A DNA stretch of 64,000 nucleotides from Xanthomonas sp. Leaf148 (GCF_001423585.1 NZ_LMOP01000008.1:918982-982981), one strand, 5' to 3'; shown: positions 37,564-46,742, counted from the first letter of the stretch. Notes: generated by a model not told the origin, from the letters alone. Translations and numbers: made by a program.

Positions 37564-38187
37564 CTATTGCGCAAACCCTGCTCGATACGCCTGCAATGCA
37601 ACAACTGGGTCGGGTGCGGCATAGATGCCGCTGACCACGGCAATCAACGCGGCGCCTGCAGCGACCAGCTCACCAACCTGCGGCGGCGCGATCCCGCCGA
37701 TTGCCACCCGCGGCACGCCGAGGTTGGCTGCCTGTTGCAGCAGCGCGGGCGTGGCGCGACGGGTCGTCTGTTTGGTGGTGGTGGGGAAAAACGCGCCGAA
37801 CGCGACGTAGCTGGCGCCTGCGGCCGCTGCGACGCGCGCGCGCTCGATCTCGTCGTAACACGACACCCCGATGATCGCCTGCGGCCCCAGCAGCGCGCGT
37901 GCCGCCGCCACATCGCCATCGTCTTCGCCCAGGTGCACGCCGTGCGCGCCGACCTGCGCTGCCAGCGGCGCATCGTCGTTGATGATCAGCGGCACGCCAT
38001 GGGCGGCGCAGGCCTCGCGCAGGGCGCTGGCCTGCTGCAGCCGTAGTGCCGCGTCCGCCTGCTTGTTGCGGTACTGCAGCCAGGTGATGCCCGACAACAG
38101 CGGCGCGGTACGCGCAAGCAGGCGCGGCGTATCGGCGTCATCGGGGGTGATCAGGTAGACGCCGCGGGCGTCTTGCAGCTGGGGCAT
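37564..38187 (-). CDS. thiE: Thiamine-phosphate synthase
   Basis: The enzyme couples the thiazole and pyrimidine phosphates to thiamine phosphate. The 207-residue TIM-barrel product has [25 protein letters not shown] and AIGGIAP, all family motifs. The start at 38187 gives normal length. Only about 70 bases separate it from the divergent rubredoxin gene, and I see no TPP riboswitch there. The tandem array ends about 20 bases after its stop. Confidence 0.95.
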   Translation of the reverse strand: MPQLQDARGVYLITPDDADTPRLLARTAPLLSGITWLQYRNKQADAALRLQQASALREACAAHGVPLIINDDAPLAAQVGAHGVHLGEDDGDVAAARALLGPQAIIGVSCYDEIERARVAAAAGASYVAFGAFFPTTTKQTTRRATPALLQQAANLGVPRVAIGGIAPPQVGELVAAGAALIAVVSGIYAAPDPVVALQAYRAGFAQ

Positions 38188-38259
38188 GGCAGCGCTTCCG
38201 AAAGCGGTAGGTGGGATGGGACAATGCAGGTCCCACCGTTGCGTGACCGCGATTATCCA

Positions 38260-38451
38260 ATGAGCGACACATCCACCACCACCTACCGCACCTGGATGTG
38301 CGTGGTCTGCGGATTTCTCTATCACGAGGCCGACGGCATCCCCGAAGAAGGCATCGCGCCCGGCACCGCCTGGCAAGACGTGCCCGACACCTGGACCTGC
38401 CCGGACTGCGGCGTGACCAAGGAAGACTTCGAGATGGTGGAGATCGATTGA
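38260..38451 (+). CDS. Rubredoxin
   Basis: This small cytoplasmic iron protein transfers one electron. The 63-residue product has the two iron-binding pairs MCVVCGFLY and CPDCGV and the usual [19 protein letters not shown] between them. It is divergent from thiE. Its redox partner is not in the window. Confidence 0.97.
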   Translation: MSDTSTTTYRTWMCVVCGFLYHEADGIPEEGIAPGTAWQDVPDTWTCPDCGVTKEDFEMVEID

Positions 38452-38664
38452 AGAGACGCTGACAGAGAAATCTTATTGATCTTATCTTTGGAGACTAATG
38501 GAATGATCTCGCTGGATAAGAGCTGTGCGGAATTGGAAATCCGAATTTCACAAGAGTAGCCTCGCTGGGTAGCCAGCAGTCGCTGCAATAACCTCCGTTG
38601 CTTTTCGGTTGGTACCTGTGCTGGGCAAGGTTCCGAAATCGTTTCAATACTAAAAAGGATTTTT

Positions 38665-39120
38665 ATGTTGAAGATATCGCCGCGGGCGACGTTCTTGGCC
38701 TTGGCCCTTACAGCTCCATTCGGGGCGAGTGCGTCCACGGCCGACCAACCGTCCCTGATTCAGGGCTTGGGTGAGCGGTTGCCGACGGGTAAGGCGAATC
38801 TGAGCCTGTCACCGCGCTTCAAAGCCTATGTTTTCGAAAAGGCTGGGCTTAAATTTCTTCAGATCAACGCGCTGAATGACGATGTGCTGGCGGTGCTATC
38901 GCTTGTGCCAGGCGCAGCATCCCGACTGCCCATAGCAACGAGTGCGCAAGACGCCACTCTGCAATCGAATGGAACGCTGACAGCCCAGGCATACTGTCCT
39001 TGCCATGCGCACATGGTTTACAGTGATGCCAATTATAATAATATCGTTATATATGGCGCGAACGGCGAGTATATAACCGCGTATCAGCTGCCACGGTCGG
39101 CTCAAGGCAAGCCCCACTAG
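38665..39120 (+). CDS. Small secreted hypothetical protein
   Basis: The 151-residue product has a signal peptide (about 1-24, FGASASTADQ). The mature part carries one close cysteine pair in AYCPCHAHMVY and is otherwise featureless. An AAAAAGGA ribosome site precedes the ATG. Both the upstream 210 bases and the 3' end (an ATTATAATAATATCG stretch) are clearly more AT-rich than the neighbours, which hints at recent acquisition. I recognise no family. Confidence 0.7.
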   Translation: MLKISPRATFLALALTAPFGASASTADQPSLIQGLGERLPTGKANLSLSPRFKAYVFEKAGLKFLQINALNDDVLAVLSLVPGAASRLPIATSAQDATLQSNGTLTAQAYCPCHAHMVYSDANYNNIVIYGANGEYITAYQLPRSAQGKPH

Positions 39121-39149
39121 TGGATGGGGCTGTTTCCCGACGGCAATAG

Positions 39150-40031
39150 TCAGTGCGAGCGAGCGCGCTGGCTGTTCAATTCCACCAGATGCTCGTGCAG
39201 GTTTGCAGCATCCTGCGCGCTGGGGTTGAGCAGCAGATAACGCGTCAGGTCATGCCGCGCACCGTTGCGGTGGCCCAGGTGCAGGTAGGCCATGCCGCGG
39301 TCGCGCAGCGCTTCGGGTTGGTCGGGTACCAGCTTCAGGATGCGGTCGGCGCTGCGTGCGGCGCGGTCCCAGTGTTCGGCATCGGCGTAGACGCCGTGCA
39401 GATTGCGCAGGATGCGGATCAGGATCGCCCGGTGTGGGGCGGGGTCGAGAATCTGCGCCAGTGCGCGGTCGTCGGGAATTTCGCCCCCCAGGTGCGGGCG
39501 CGCGCGTTCGCGTAGCTCGTCCACGCCCAACGGGCGACCGCCATTGAACGGGTCCATCACCAGTACGCCGTCGTCCACCGGCAGCCGCACCAGGAAATGT
39601 CCCGGGAACGATACGCCCGCCAGCGGGATGCCCAGACGCCGGGCCACTTCGATCTGCACCATCGCCAGCGAGATCGGATTGCCCAGCCGGCGCTCGAATA
39701 CCTGGTTGAGATAGCTGTTGCGCGGGTCGTAGTACTCGTCGTGATTGCCCGAGTAGCCCAGCTCATCGAACAGATAGCGATTGACCGCGGCCATCTTCAA
39801 CGGCCACAGATCGATCGCATCCACTTCGCGGCGCAGATGCTCGACGTGGCTCTGCACCAGCGTGTCGTATAGCTCGGCGTCCAGCTGCGGATATTCGTCG
39901 CGCGCGATCAGCAGCGCGGTGGACATCAACGGCACCGCATCGTCGTCCAGGCTGGCGAGCGCGGTCCAATGGGGAAGTGGGAGCATGTCGACCATGCCGA
40001 CAAGAGTGTCGGCAAGCGGCGCGGGGTTCAA
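39150..40031 (-). CDS. SirB1-family protein (transglutaminase-like plus TPR)
   Basis: The 293-residue product matches the SirB1 family: a transglutaminase-like core (YLNQVFERRLGNPISLAMVQ, GVSFPGHFLVRLP, DPFNGG) and a C-terminal TPR-like part (DQPEALRDRGMAYLHLGH). The family is widespread, often near peptide-release or ribosome genes, and its activity is unproven. The start is TTG at 40031 after AGGAAG; an ATG at 39995 is a shorter option. The gene upstream is only 40 bases away, so they may be co-transcribed. Confidence 0.85.
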   Translation of the reverse strand: MNPAPLADTLVGMVDMLPLPHWTALASLDDDAVPLMSTALLIARDEYPQLDAELYDTLVQSHVEHLRREVDAIDLWPLKMAAVNRYLFDELGYSGNHDEYYDPRNSYLNQVFERRLGNPISLAMVQIEVARRLGIPLAGVSFPGHFLVRLPVDDGVLVMDPFNGGRPLGVDELRERARPHLGGEIPDDRALAQILDPAPHRAILIRILRNLHGVYADAEHWDRAARSADRILKLVPDQPEALRDRGMAYLHLGHRNGARHDLTRYLLLNPSAQDAANLHEHLVELNSQRARSH

Positions 40032-40071
40032 GTCCGGTACTTCCTGACAGGAGACACCGCATCGCTGTGAA

Positions 40072-40518
40072 TCACTTCAGCTTGGGAATATCCGCACTGA
40101 AACCAAGTTCCGCCCCGTCCTGCAGGTTGAGCTTGGCCGCCTGGCCGGCATTGAGCTCCAGCACATAGCGGGCCGGCGCCTTGCTGGGATAAGGCGGGCA
40201 GGCATCGCCGGCCGAACAGGGCGGCACATTGCGCTGCTGCGACACCAGCCGGCGCTGGTCGTCGAAATACAGGATGTCCAGCGCGATCTTGGTGTTCTTC
40301 ATCCAGTACGCCATCGGCTCCTGGCGATCGTGGATGAACAGCATGCCGCGATCTTCATCCATGGCATCGCGGAACATCAGCCCCTTGGTGCGGTCGGCAT
40401 CGTTCTGCGCCAGCTCCACCTGATAGCGCGTGCCGGCCAGTTCCACCCAGGGACCGCTGCTGGCGCAGCCGCCGAGCAGGATCAGACACGCAAGAACGAG
40501 GAAGCGGACAGGGCGCAT
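40072..40518 (-). CDS. DUF192 lipoprotein
   Basis: The 148-residue product begins with a lipoprotein signal (VLACLILLGGC) and continues as a DUF192 domain, seen in ELAQNDADRTKGLMFRD, DRGMLFIHD and MAYWMKNTKIALDILYFD. The family is of unknown function and is typically periplasmic. The start at 40518 coincides with the signal peptide. It precedes the SirB1-like gene. Confidence 0.88.
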   Translation of the reverse strand: MRPVRFLVLACLILLGGCASSGPWVELAGTRYQVELAQNDADRTKGLMFRDAMDEDRGMLFIHDRQEPMAYWMKNTKIALDILYFDDQRRLVSQQRNVPPCSAGDACPPYPSKAPARYVLELNAGQAAKLNLQDGAELGFSADIPKLK

Positions 40519-40627
40519 GCGACATACCGACGGGGCGAGGGATGGCGCACCTTCTGCCATGCACCGGCGTGCGTCAAGCCGGTGCATGGGTACGTGCGTG
40601 TTGGTCGCGCACGCGCCGAGATCGATT

Positions 40628-40769
40628 CGGCGGTTGATCTGCGGCTTGGCTGCTGCGCCGCTGCCCGCCTACCGGCAGGGGACACGCTGTGAATCCATCC
40701 AGGAAGGCGCGGATGCGGCATCCATGCCGCAGAAGGTCCCGTGCGGTAGGCGGGCAACGGCCAGTCGCG
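40628..40769. repeat. Palindromic repeat family 2, copy C
   Basis: A shorter, more diverged copy (GCTGCCCGCCTACCGGCAGG, centre GCGGCATCCATGCCGC, then CGGTAGGCGGGCAACGG). It directly abuts the rpiA stop codon and may act as its transcript end. Confidence 0.82.
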
Positions 40770-41417
40770 TCAGAGCACGCGAGGCGGTTCGCCGCCGACG
40801 ATCACCACATCGGCCGGGCGGCGCGCGAACAAACCCACGCAGACCACGCCGGGAATCTGGTTCAAGCTGCGCTCCAGCGCCACCGGGTCGGTGATCTGCA
40901 GGTTATGCACGTCCAGCACCACGTTGCCGTTGTCGGTGACCACGCCGTCGCGCCACACCGGCTGGCCGCCGGTCATTGCCAGGATCTGGCGGGCGACCAG
41001 GCTGCGCGCCATCGGAATCACTTCCACCGGCAGTGGAAACGTACCCAGCACCGGCACCTGCTTGCTGGGGTCGACGATGCAGATGAAGCGCTCGCTGGCT
41101 TCGGCAATGATCTTCTCGCGCGTCAGCGCCGCACCGCCGCCCTTGATCAGGCAGCGGTTCGGGTCGCACTCGTCGGCGCCGTCCACGTACAGCGACAGCG
41201 TGCCGGTGTGGTTGAGATCCAGCACCTCGATGCCGTGCTGGCGCAGGCGCGCGGTGCTTTGTTCGGAGCTGGACACCGCCCCCTTGATGCGATGGCCGAT
41301 ACGTCCCAGCGCATCGATGAAGTAGGCCACCGTCGAACCGGTGCCGACACCGACGATCATGCCGTCTTCCACGTAATCGATTGCCTTCTCGGCGGCCAGG
41401 CGTTTTGCTTCGGACAT
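40770..41417 (-). CDS. rpiA: Ribose-5-phosphate isomerase A
   Basis: The enzyme interconverts ribose 5-phosphate and ribulose 5-phosphate. The 215-residue product has GVGTGSTV, the SSSEQS loop, YVDGADECD with the active acids, and [13 protein letters not shown]. The start at 41417 gives the usual length. A heptamer repeat site separates it from the EVE gene upstream. Confidence 0.97.
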   Translation of the reverse strand: MSEAKRLAAEKAIDYVEDGMIVGVGTGSTVAYFIDALGRIGHRIKGAVSSSEQSTARLRQHGIEVLDLNHTGTLSLYVDGADECDPNRCLIKGGGAALTREKIIAEASERFICIVDPSKQVPVLGTFPLPVEVIPMARSLVARQILAMTGGQPVWRDGVVTDNGNVVLDVHNLQITDPVALERSLNQIPGVVCVGLFARRPADVVIVGGEPPRVL

Positions 41418-41423
41418 GTTTGG

Positions 41424-41516
41424 GCTCGGGATTAGGAAGTCGGGAATCGGGAATCGCAAGAGCGGCTGGGCCGGGCCGGGATTTGCAACTCGCAAATCCC
41501 GAATCCCTACTCCCGG
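41424..41516. repeat. Heptamer repeat site
   Basis: GGAAGTCGGGAATCGGGAATCG at the left and GCAAATCCCGAATCCC at the right form an inverted pair between rpiA and the EVE gene, similar to the sites at 13330, 19541 and 55528. Confidence 0.75.
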
Positions 41517-41987
41517 CTACTCCATCGCCAGCAACAATTTCCATTGCGCGGCGGTCACCGGCAGGATCGATAGGCGGTTGCCGCGCGCAATCAGCGGGAA
41601 GCCTTCGCCCAACGCATCGGCGTGCTGCTTGATCTCGTCCAGCGAAATCGTGCGTTTGAGTTTGCGCTCGAACGCCACGTCCACCAGCATCCAGCGCGGG
41701 TCTTCGCGGCTGGCCTTGGGGTCGTGGTAATCGGACCTGGGGTCGAACTGGGTGTCGTCCGGGTACGCCGCGCTCGCCACCTTGGCGATGCCGACGATGC
41801 CGGGCACCTTGCAGTTGGAGTGATAAAAAAACACGCCATCGCCGACCTGCATGCCGTCGCGCATGAAATTGCGCGCCTGGTAATTGCGTACGCCGTTCCA
41901 CGGCTCGGTGCCCACACGCTCCAGATCATCGATGGAAAACGTGTCCGGCTCGGACTTCATCAACCAATAGCGCTTGCGGGCAGTCAT
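41517..41987 (-). CDS. EVE-domain protein
   Basis: The 156-residue product is a single EVE (PUA-like) domain: YWLMKSEPDTFSIDDL at the start, NYQARNFMRD, GDGVFFYHSN and DPRWMLVDV. EVE domains bind modified bases in nucleic acids. Its ATG overlaps the stop of the 5-formyl-THF cyclo-ligase by four bases, so the two are co-translated. Confidence 0.92.
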   Translation of the reverse strand: MTARKRYWLMKSEPDTFSIDDLERVGTEPWNGVRNYQARNFMRDGMQVGDGVFFYHSNCKVPGIVGIAKVASAAYPDDTQFDPRSDYHDPKASREDPRWMLVDVAFERKLKRTISLDEIKQHADALGEGFPLIARGNRLSILPVTAAQWKLLLAME

Positions 41988-42574
41988 ACAGAGAGGGTGT
42001 CGTCTTTCAGGAAAGTGGCGTGTTCGGTACAGATGGCATCCATCGCCACGTCCCAGGATTCGGTCGGCAACGCAGGCACCTGTTGCGCAGCGAAGCCGAC
42101 GCCGACCAGCCAGGGCGGTGGCGCCTGGCGATGCCGGAACGCGAAGCTGCGATCATACCAGCCACCTCCCATGCCCAGCCGCCGACACGCGGCGTCGAAA
42201 CCGGTGAGCGGGGTCACCACCAGCGCCATCTCTTCGGGTGCAAGCAGCTCGGTGCGCTCCACGTCCGGCTCGGGAATGCCGTAGCGATTGCTGACCAGGC
42301 CCTGGCCCGGCCGCCACGGCGCAAAGCGCAGCACGCGGCCGTCCAGCACCGGCAGGCAATAGCGCACCCCCGCTGGCAAGCTCAGTTGCCAGCGATGCAA
42401 GGCGATCTCGCCATCCATCGCCCAATACCCGGCCACCGCGCCGGTATGCGGCGCAAACGGCAGCGCCAGCAACTGCTCGGCCAGTGCATCGGCAGCGGCC
42501 AAGCGCTGCGTGGCCGGCAGGCTGCGCCGCTGCGCGCGTAGCTGCTGACGCAACGCCTCTCGGTCCTCGGTCAT
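41984..42574 (-). CDS. fau: 5-formyltetrahydrofolate cyclo-ligase
   Basis: The enzyme uses ATP to convert 5-formyl-THF to 5,10-methenyl-THF. The 196-residue product has an N-terminal LRQQLRAQRRSLP, MDGEIALHRW and the C-terminal LGMGGGWYDRSF characteristic of the family (ygfA in E. coli). The start at 42574 fits other members. In many proteobacteria this gene follows 6S RNA and zapA, and the same order is kept here although about 840 bases separate it from the 6S gene. Confidence 0.95.
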   Translation of the reverse strand: MTEDREALRQQLRAQRRSLPATQRLAAADALAEQLLALPFAPHTGAVAGYWAMDGEIALHRWQLSLPAGVRYCLPVLDGRVLRFAPWRPGQGLVSNRYGIPEPDVERTELLAPEEMALVVTPLTGFDAACRRLGMGGGWYDRSFAFRHRQAPPPWLVGVGFAAQQVPALPTESWDVAMDAICTEHATFLKDDTLSV

Positions 42575-42990
42575 TGGGGTCTCGCGGCAGTGAGGGAGGC
42601 ACATTGTCGGTGGCAGGCGTCCACCTGCCTAGCGGTGTGTCCGGAAGGGCGTGTTGGCAGCCCGTCGCGTTTCACGCAAGCCGATCTTTTTGGCTGTGTC
42701 GTCGTACGGATCACTCTCACGGCATGTCACGTCATTCCATCGCGTGCGCGACGTCATGCGTGGGTGGTCATGCATGCGGTCGCGCCATCGGCACGTGGAC
42801 CATCCTCGCAGGAGCGCGTGGCGCGATGGGTTGGACCGCTGCGCGCGGCAAGGATCTGGCTTCGTCACTGGAAGAGCACGCGCTGCGGATCCGCCAACTG
42901 GTTTTATTGGAGATCGAACCAATGAAAGGAGATGAGTTCAGGCGCGGCCAGCCCTAAGTGCATCAGTGCAAGGCGCACGCATCGCCTTCG
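42575..42990. other. Gene-free segment between fau and the 126-bp duplication
   Basis: About 415 bases with no convincing gene or hairpin. It forms part of the expansion that separates 6S RNA from the cyclo-ligase. Confidence 0.4.
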
Positions 42991-43242
42991 GTGCCGATTC
43001 GGTGGTGTTGGGTTCGGGTTCGCGCACCTGCGATCCCAGCACGGAGTCGGTAGGCAGCGGCATGGCCGCCGCAATCCGGCGACGCGTCGCACCAGTGCGG
43101 TGTCAATCGGCGTACGGTGCCGATTCGGTGATGTTGGGTTCGGGTTCGCGCACCTGCGATCCCAGCACGGAGTCCGTGGGCAGTGGCATGGTCGCGGCAA
43201 TCCGGCGACGCGTCGCACCAGTGCGGTGTCAATCGGCGTAAA
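42991..43242. repeat. 126-bp tandem duplication
   Basis: Two adjacent units begin GTGCCGATTCGGTG at 42991 and 43117. They share GTTGGGTTCGGGTTCGCGCA, CCTGCGATCCCAGCACGGAG and GCAATCCGGCGACGCGTCG with only a few changes. The period preserves the reading frame, but open frames run on both strands and no start site is convincing. Confidence 0.87.
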
Positions 43243-43380
43243 CGCGCCAGGGCATAGCTGCGCGAGCACAGATAGCGTGCGAACGCACATCGCAGCACTG
43301 CCGCAAGGTCATGCTCACGCCTCAGCTGCAAGCGGTGGATGCACAAGTGGATGCACAAACGGACAGGCTTCGAACGCACA

Positions 43381-43410
43381 AAAAGAAACGACGCCCGAAG
43401 GCGCCGTTTC
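43381..43410 (-). terminator. Intrinsic terminator of 6S RNA
   Basis: On the minus strand, GAAACGGCGCC, loop TTCG, GGCGTCGTTTC is followed by TTTTTG. It lies seven bases after the closing stem of 6S RNA. One position in the stem is a G-U wobble. Confidence 0.88.
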
Positions 43411-43416
43411 AGATTT

Positions 43417-43601
43417 GCATTCTCCGCCGTGACGATGCGGGCGAAACGACCTTGAACCCGGGGTTCAAGTGGGGACGTTGTGAGGCCATCGGGCTTCCCG
43501 CTACAAGGCGGACTTGCACACCCGGCTTCGTCGCGCCCCCATGGTCGTAATTAAGGGACAAGGCGAATGTTTTGCACGCTGTCGTTTACAGCAGAGAACG
43601 C
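43417..43601 (-). ncRNA. ssrS: 6S RNA
   Basis: 6S RNA binds and inhibits the housekeeping RNA polymerase in stationary phase. The minus strand holds about 185 bases whose ends pair (GCGTTCTCTGCTGT with ACGGCGGAGAATGC). The 3' half contains CTTGAACCCCGGGTTCAAGG, matching the conserved CTTGAACC-n-GGGTTCAAGG of 6S RNAs. A perfect TATAAT lies just upstream and a terminator just downstream. It sits between zapA and the cyclo-ligase gene, the classical location. The length agrees with E. coli 6S (184 bases). The exact ends are estimates. Confidence 0.92.
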
Positions 43602-43607
43602 AATCGA

Positions 43608-43613
43608 ATTATA
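43608..43613 (-). promoter_or_regulatory. -10 box of the 6S RNA promoter
   Basis: A consensus TATAAT on the minus strand lies seven bases before the predicted 6S start. No good -35 hexamer is visible at 16-18 bases spacing. Confidence 0.75.
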
Positions 43614-43696
43614 GACCTCTGTTGCGCGATGGCTAGCCCATTCGTCGGCGCGCGCCCTGCAAAGTTCATCTTTGCGACGACACTGCGACGTAGGCC

Positions 43697-43996
43697 TCAA
43701 CGCGGCGTGTCGGCAACGCTGTCCAGACGACGATTCAAGGTGTCGAGCGTGTTGGCCAGTTCGCGATCGTAGAGCGCCTGCTGATCGCGCACCTGCTGCA
43801 GTTCGTGCGCAAGATTGAGTGCGGCCAGCACCGCGACGCGATCCACCGCCGCCATACGGTTGCTGCCGCGAATCTCGCGCATGCGCAGATCCAGCAGCCG
43901 CGCTGCGGCGGTGAGACTCTCGCGCTCTTCTGCGGTCACGCCAACCGTGTATTCACGATCCAGAATACGCACGCTGACCGGCTCGGTGGTACTCAC
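43697..43996 (-). CDS. zapA: Cell division protein ZapA
   Basis: The 99-residue cytoplasmic protein bundles FtsZ filaments. It has the ZapA pattern VSVRILDREYTVG near the start, then helices with LLDLRMREIR, VDRVAVLAALNLAHELQQV and a coiled-coil tail. Its ATG overlaps the stop of the gene upstream (ATGA). Confidence 0.94.
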   Translation of the reverse strand: MSTTEPVSVRILDREYTVGVTAEERESLTAAARLLDLRMREIRGSNRMAAVDRVAVLAALNLAHELQQVRDQQALYDRELANTLDTLNRRLDSVADTPR

Positions 43997-44214
43997 GTGT
44001 GCTGCTCCAATGACTTCAACCGTACGATCATGGCTTCCACCCGTGAACGGGCCTGCTCGTTCTTGGTCAGCAGCTGCGAGCGCTCGCCGATCAGCTGTTC
44101 CTGTTGGTGCCGCAGGCTGCGGTTTTCGTCGGTCAGCCGTTGAGTTCGCTCGACCAGCGCCTCCACGCGGGCGGCAAGTGCGCGGAGTTGAGCGAGGGCG
44201 GCAGCGTTATCCAT
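43993..44214 (-). CDS. ZapB-like small coiled-coil protein
   Basis: The 73-residue product is one continuous coiled coil (LRALAARVEALVERTQRL, ENRSLRHQQEQLIGERSQL). It matches the TIGR02449-type proteins that precede zapA in gammaproteobacteria and resemble the division factor ZapB. The four-base overlap with zapA supports a shared role in the Z-ring. The start at 44214 was chosen because the frame further upstream does not look like protein. Confidence 0.87.
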   Translation of the reverse strand: MDNAAALAQLRALAARVEALVERTQRLTDENRSLRHQQEQLIGERSQLLTKNEQARSRVEAMIVRLKSLEQHT

Positions 44215-44451
44215 GCGCTCACGATAGGGGCGCGTGCGCGCGGCGGTCAAGCGCCGGACGACCGGTGGCTTACGTGCCGTCAGGCCAAGCCCGCCAAGGC
44301 CTTGGGCCAGATCGCGCCAGTCCGGCGTAGCGCGCGTGGAACGCTGCATGGAACGTCGCGGTAGCAGCCGATACGGGGTGCCTTGATACACTGGGAAGTC
44401 TGATCGCCCGCGCATGCGTGGGCGCCTTCTGCCCTTAGCCTGGATGAGTCG

Positions 44452-44994
44452 ATGGATCTGCCTGACGTAACCGCTGTGCAAACTGAAAGTCGTCAGCTCG
44501 AGCTGGCGTCCTCTGCGGCTGAGTTGCATGGCGGGCTATGTGGATGGCTGTCCGGCGGTGGTGCCGACAGCGGCGACTGGCTGGCGCGCATCCTGGCCGA
44601 CACCGCGCAGGTGTCGCCCAAACAGGGTGGCGCGCTGGATCAGATGCGCCAGGTCACGGTGGCGCAGCTGGAAGATCGCGATTTCGCGTTTGAGCTGCTG
44701 CTGGTCGAAGACGGCGCCCCGCTGCCGGCGCGCACCGATGCCTTGTTCGACTGGTGCCGCGCGTTTCTGGGCGGTTTCGGGCTGGCCGCGCAGCAGCGCC
44801 CGGCGCTGAGCGAAGAGGGCGAGGAAGCGTTGCAGGATCTGGCGCGTCTGGCGCAGGCCTCTAGCGACGACTTCGATGCCGGCGAAGAAGACGACACCGC
44901 GCTGGCCGAGATCGAAGAGTTCGTGCGCGTGGCAGTGCTGTTGCTGCATGGCGACTGCGTGATGGGGCCGCGTTTCCGTCAACGCTTGAACTGA
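44452..44994 (+). CDS. UPF0149 family protein (YgfB-like)
   Basis: The 180-residue acidic helical protein matches UPF0149: [30 protein letters not shown] and [14 protein letters not shown]. Its E. coli homologue ygfB also lies beside pepP, as here (13 bases to the next start). The function is not well defined. It is divergent from the zapB-like/zapA pair. Confidence 0.92.
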   Translation: MDLPDVTAVQTESRQLELASSAAELHGGLCGWLSGGGADSGDWLARILADTAQVSPKQGGALDQMRQVTVAQLEDRDFAFELLLVEDGAPLPARTDALFDWCRAFLGGFGLAAQQRPALSEEGEEALQDLARLAQASSDDFDAGEEDDTALAEIEEFVRVAVLLLHGDCVMGPRFRQRLN

Positions 44995-45007
44995 TCGCCG
45001 CGCCGAT

Positions 45008-46339
45008 ATGAAAAAGCTCACCGGGATCGGCGCGGCCGAATACGCGCGCCGGCGCAAGCAGCTCATGCAGATGGCCGGCGAGCAGGCCATCCTGATCCTG
45101 CCGGCTGCGCCCGAGCGCATCCGCAGCCACGACACCCATTACCCGTATCGGCAGGATTCGGACTTCTGGTATCTGAGCGGGTTTCCCGAGCCGGAAGCAG
45201 TGCTGGTGTTGGTGCCCGGGCGCAAGCATGGCGAAGCGATCCTGTTCTGCCGCGAGCGCGATGCCGAGCGCGAAGCCTGGGATGGCCCGCGCGAGGGCCA
45301 GGAAGGGGCGGTGGAACGCTACGGCATGGACGATGCGTACCCCATAGACGACGTGGACGAGATCCTGCCGGGTCTGCTCGAGGGTCGCACCCGGGTCTAT
45401 TACCACTTCGGGCGCGATGTCGATTTCGATCTCAAGTTGATCGGCTGGCTCAAGCGGGTGCGCGAGCAGGTGCGTCATGGCGCGCAGCCGCCGCACGAAT
45501 TTCTGGAGCTTGGGCATCTGCTGCACGAGCAGCGCCTGTTCAAATCGCGCGACGAAATCGCCTTGATGCAGCAGGCGGCCGACATCAGCGTGCGCGCGCA
45601 CCGTGCGGCGATGCGGCTGGCGCGCCCGGGCGTGCACGAGTACGAACTGCAGGCGGAGGTGGAGCGCGAATTCCGCGCTGCCGATGCATGGCCGGCGTAC
45701 GGCAGTATCGTCGGCACCGGCAGCAACGCGTGTGTGCTGCATTACCGCGCCAACAATGCGCGTAGCCGCGAAGGCGAGCTGGTGCTGATCGATGCCGGTG
45801 CCGAATACCGCGGTTATGCGGCCGATATCACCCGTACCTTCCCGGTCAACGGCCGCTTCACGCCCGCGCAGCGCGCGCTGCACGCACTGGTCGGTGCGGC
45901 GCAGGCGGCTGCGCTCGCACAGGCGCGTCCTGGCGTGCCTTACGAGGCCGGCCATCTGGCTGCAGTGGAAACCCTGACCGAGGGGCTGCTGCGCCTGGGC
46001 CTGCTCAAGGGCAAGTTGGAGCGCAACATTGCCGAGGAGCATTACAAACGCTTCTATCGGCACAAGACCGGGCATTGGCTGGGCCTGGATGTGCACGACG
46101 TTGGCGATTACCGCTTGGCCGGCGACTCGCGCCTGCTGGAGCCCGGCATGGTGTTCACCATCGAGCCTGGGCTGTACGTCTCCGCCGACGATACGAGCGT
46201 GGACGCCAAGTGGCGCGGCATCGGCATCCGCACCGAAGACAATGTGCTGATCACCGCCGATGACCATCGCGTGCTCACCGATGCGCTTGCGCGCAGCGCC
46301 GATGAGATCGAAGCGGAGATGGCTGGGGTCAGTGTGTAG
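45008..46339 (+). CDS. pepP: Xaa-Pro aminopeptidase
   Basis: This M24B metallopeptidase removes an N-terminal residue next to proline. The 443-residue product has an N-terminal domain (IRSHDTHYPYRQDSDFWYLS) and the pita-bread catalytic domain. Metal ligands are visible as aspartates in IDAGAEYRGYAADITRTFP, histidine in HKTGHWLGLDVHDVG, and glutamates in FTIEPGLYV and IRTEDNVLI. The start at 45008 follows the YgfB-like gene closely. Confidence 0.96.
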   Translation: MKKLTGIGAAEYARRRKQLMQMAGEQAILILPAAPERIRSHDTHYPYRQDSDFWYLSGFPEPEAVLVLVPGRKHGEAILFCRERDAEREAWDGPREGQEGAVERYGMDDAYPIDDVDEILPGLLEGRTRVYYHFGRDVDFDLKLIGWLKRVREQVRHGAQPPHEFLELGHLLHEQRLFKSRDEIALMQQAADISVRAHRAAMRLARPGVHEYELQAEVEREFRAADAWPAYGSIVGTGSNACVLHYRANNARSREGELVLIDAGAEYRGYAADITRTFPVNGRFTPAQRALHALVGAAQAAALAQARPGVPYEAGHLAAVETLTEGLLRLGLLKGKLERNIAEEHYKRFYRHKTGHWLGLDVHDVGDYRLAGDSRLLEPGMVFTIEPGLYVSADDTSVDAKWRGIGIRTEDNVLITADDHRVLTDALARSADEIEAEMAGVSV

Positions 46340-46506
46340 TTGCTGACAGGTCGAGCGTCTGGCAGGTCGATTGTCTGGATCGCCAGCCGCGTTGCCGTCA
46401 GTACCTTCCACACAGACGCTGGACGCTTGGCATTGCGATGCGTCACCGCAATCGGCTGGTCGGCCGGCGCAACCGCACACGCAACTCAAGATGCGCGATG
46501 GACTTG
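46340..46506. other. Intergenic spacer after pepP
   Basis: No gene or hairpin was recognised between the pepP stop and repeat copy D. Confidence 0.35.
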
Positions 46507-46648
46507 GAGCAGCTAACAAGACGACTGTGCAGTCGCCAGGCAGGCTTGGCTGGTGCTCGGTGCGGCATGTACCGCGCGTGCACTTCGTTTCTGAGTGCGT
46601 CGTCCTCATCCACCTGACGACGACTCGCTGCGTTGTGTGAGCCGATCT
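46507..46648 (+). repeat. MITE-like repeat family 1, copy D
   Basis: A diverged 142-base copy (GAGCAGCTAACAAGACGACTG at the left, GCGTTGTGTGAGCCGATCTC at the right). It faces copy E across the XVIPCD gene. Confidence 0.83.
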
Positions 46649-46742
46649 CAATGATTCGCGCCGAGCGTGCTTCCAACCAGCGCGTGCGCCATCGAGGTGA
46701 CTTTGCCTGACGCGCCGTCGCCACAACGCGCCAGCAGTGTCA

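Noticed and set aside
38188..38259. TPP riboswitch ahead of thiE
   Set aside because: The space between thiE and rubredoxin is about 70 bases and lacks the CUGAGA-type THI-box core.
42904..43432. Protein genes across the 126-bp duplication
   Set aside because: Open frames occur on both strands because the period preserves frame, but starts, ribosome sites and domains are absent, and one end runs into the 6S terminator.
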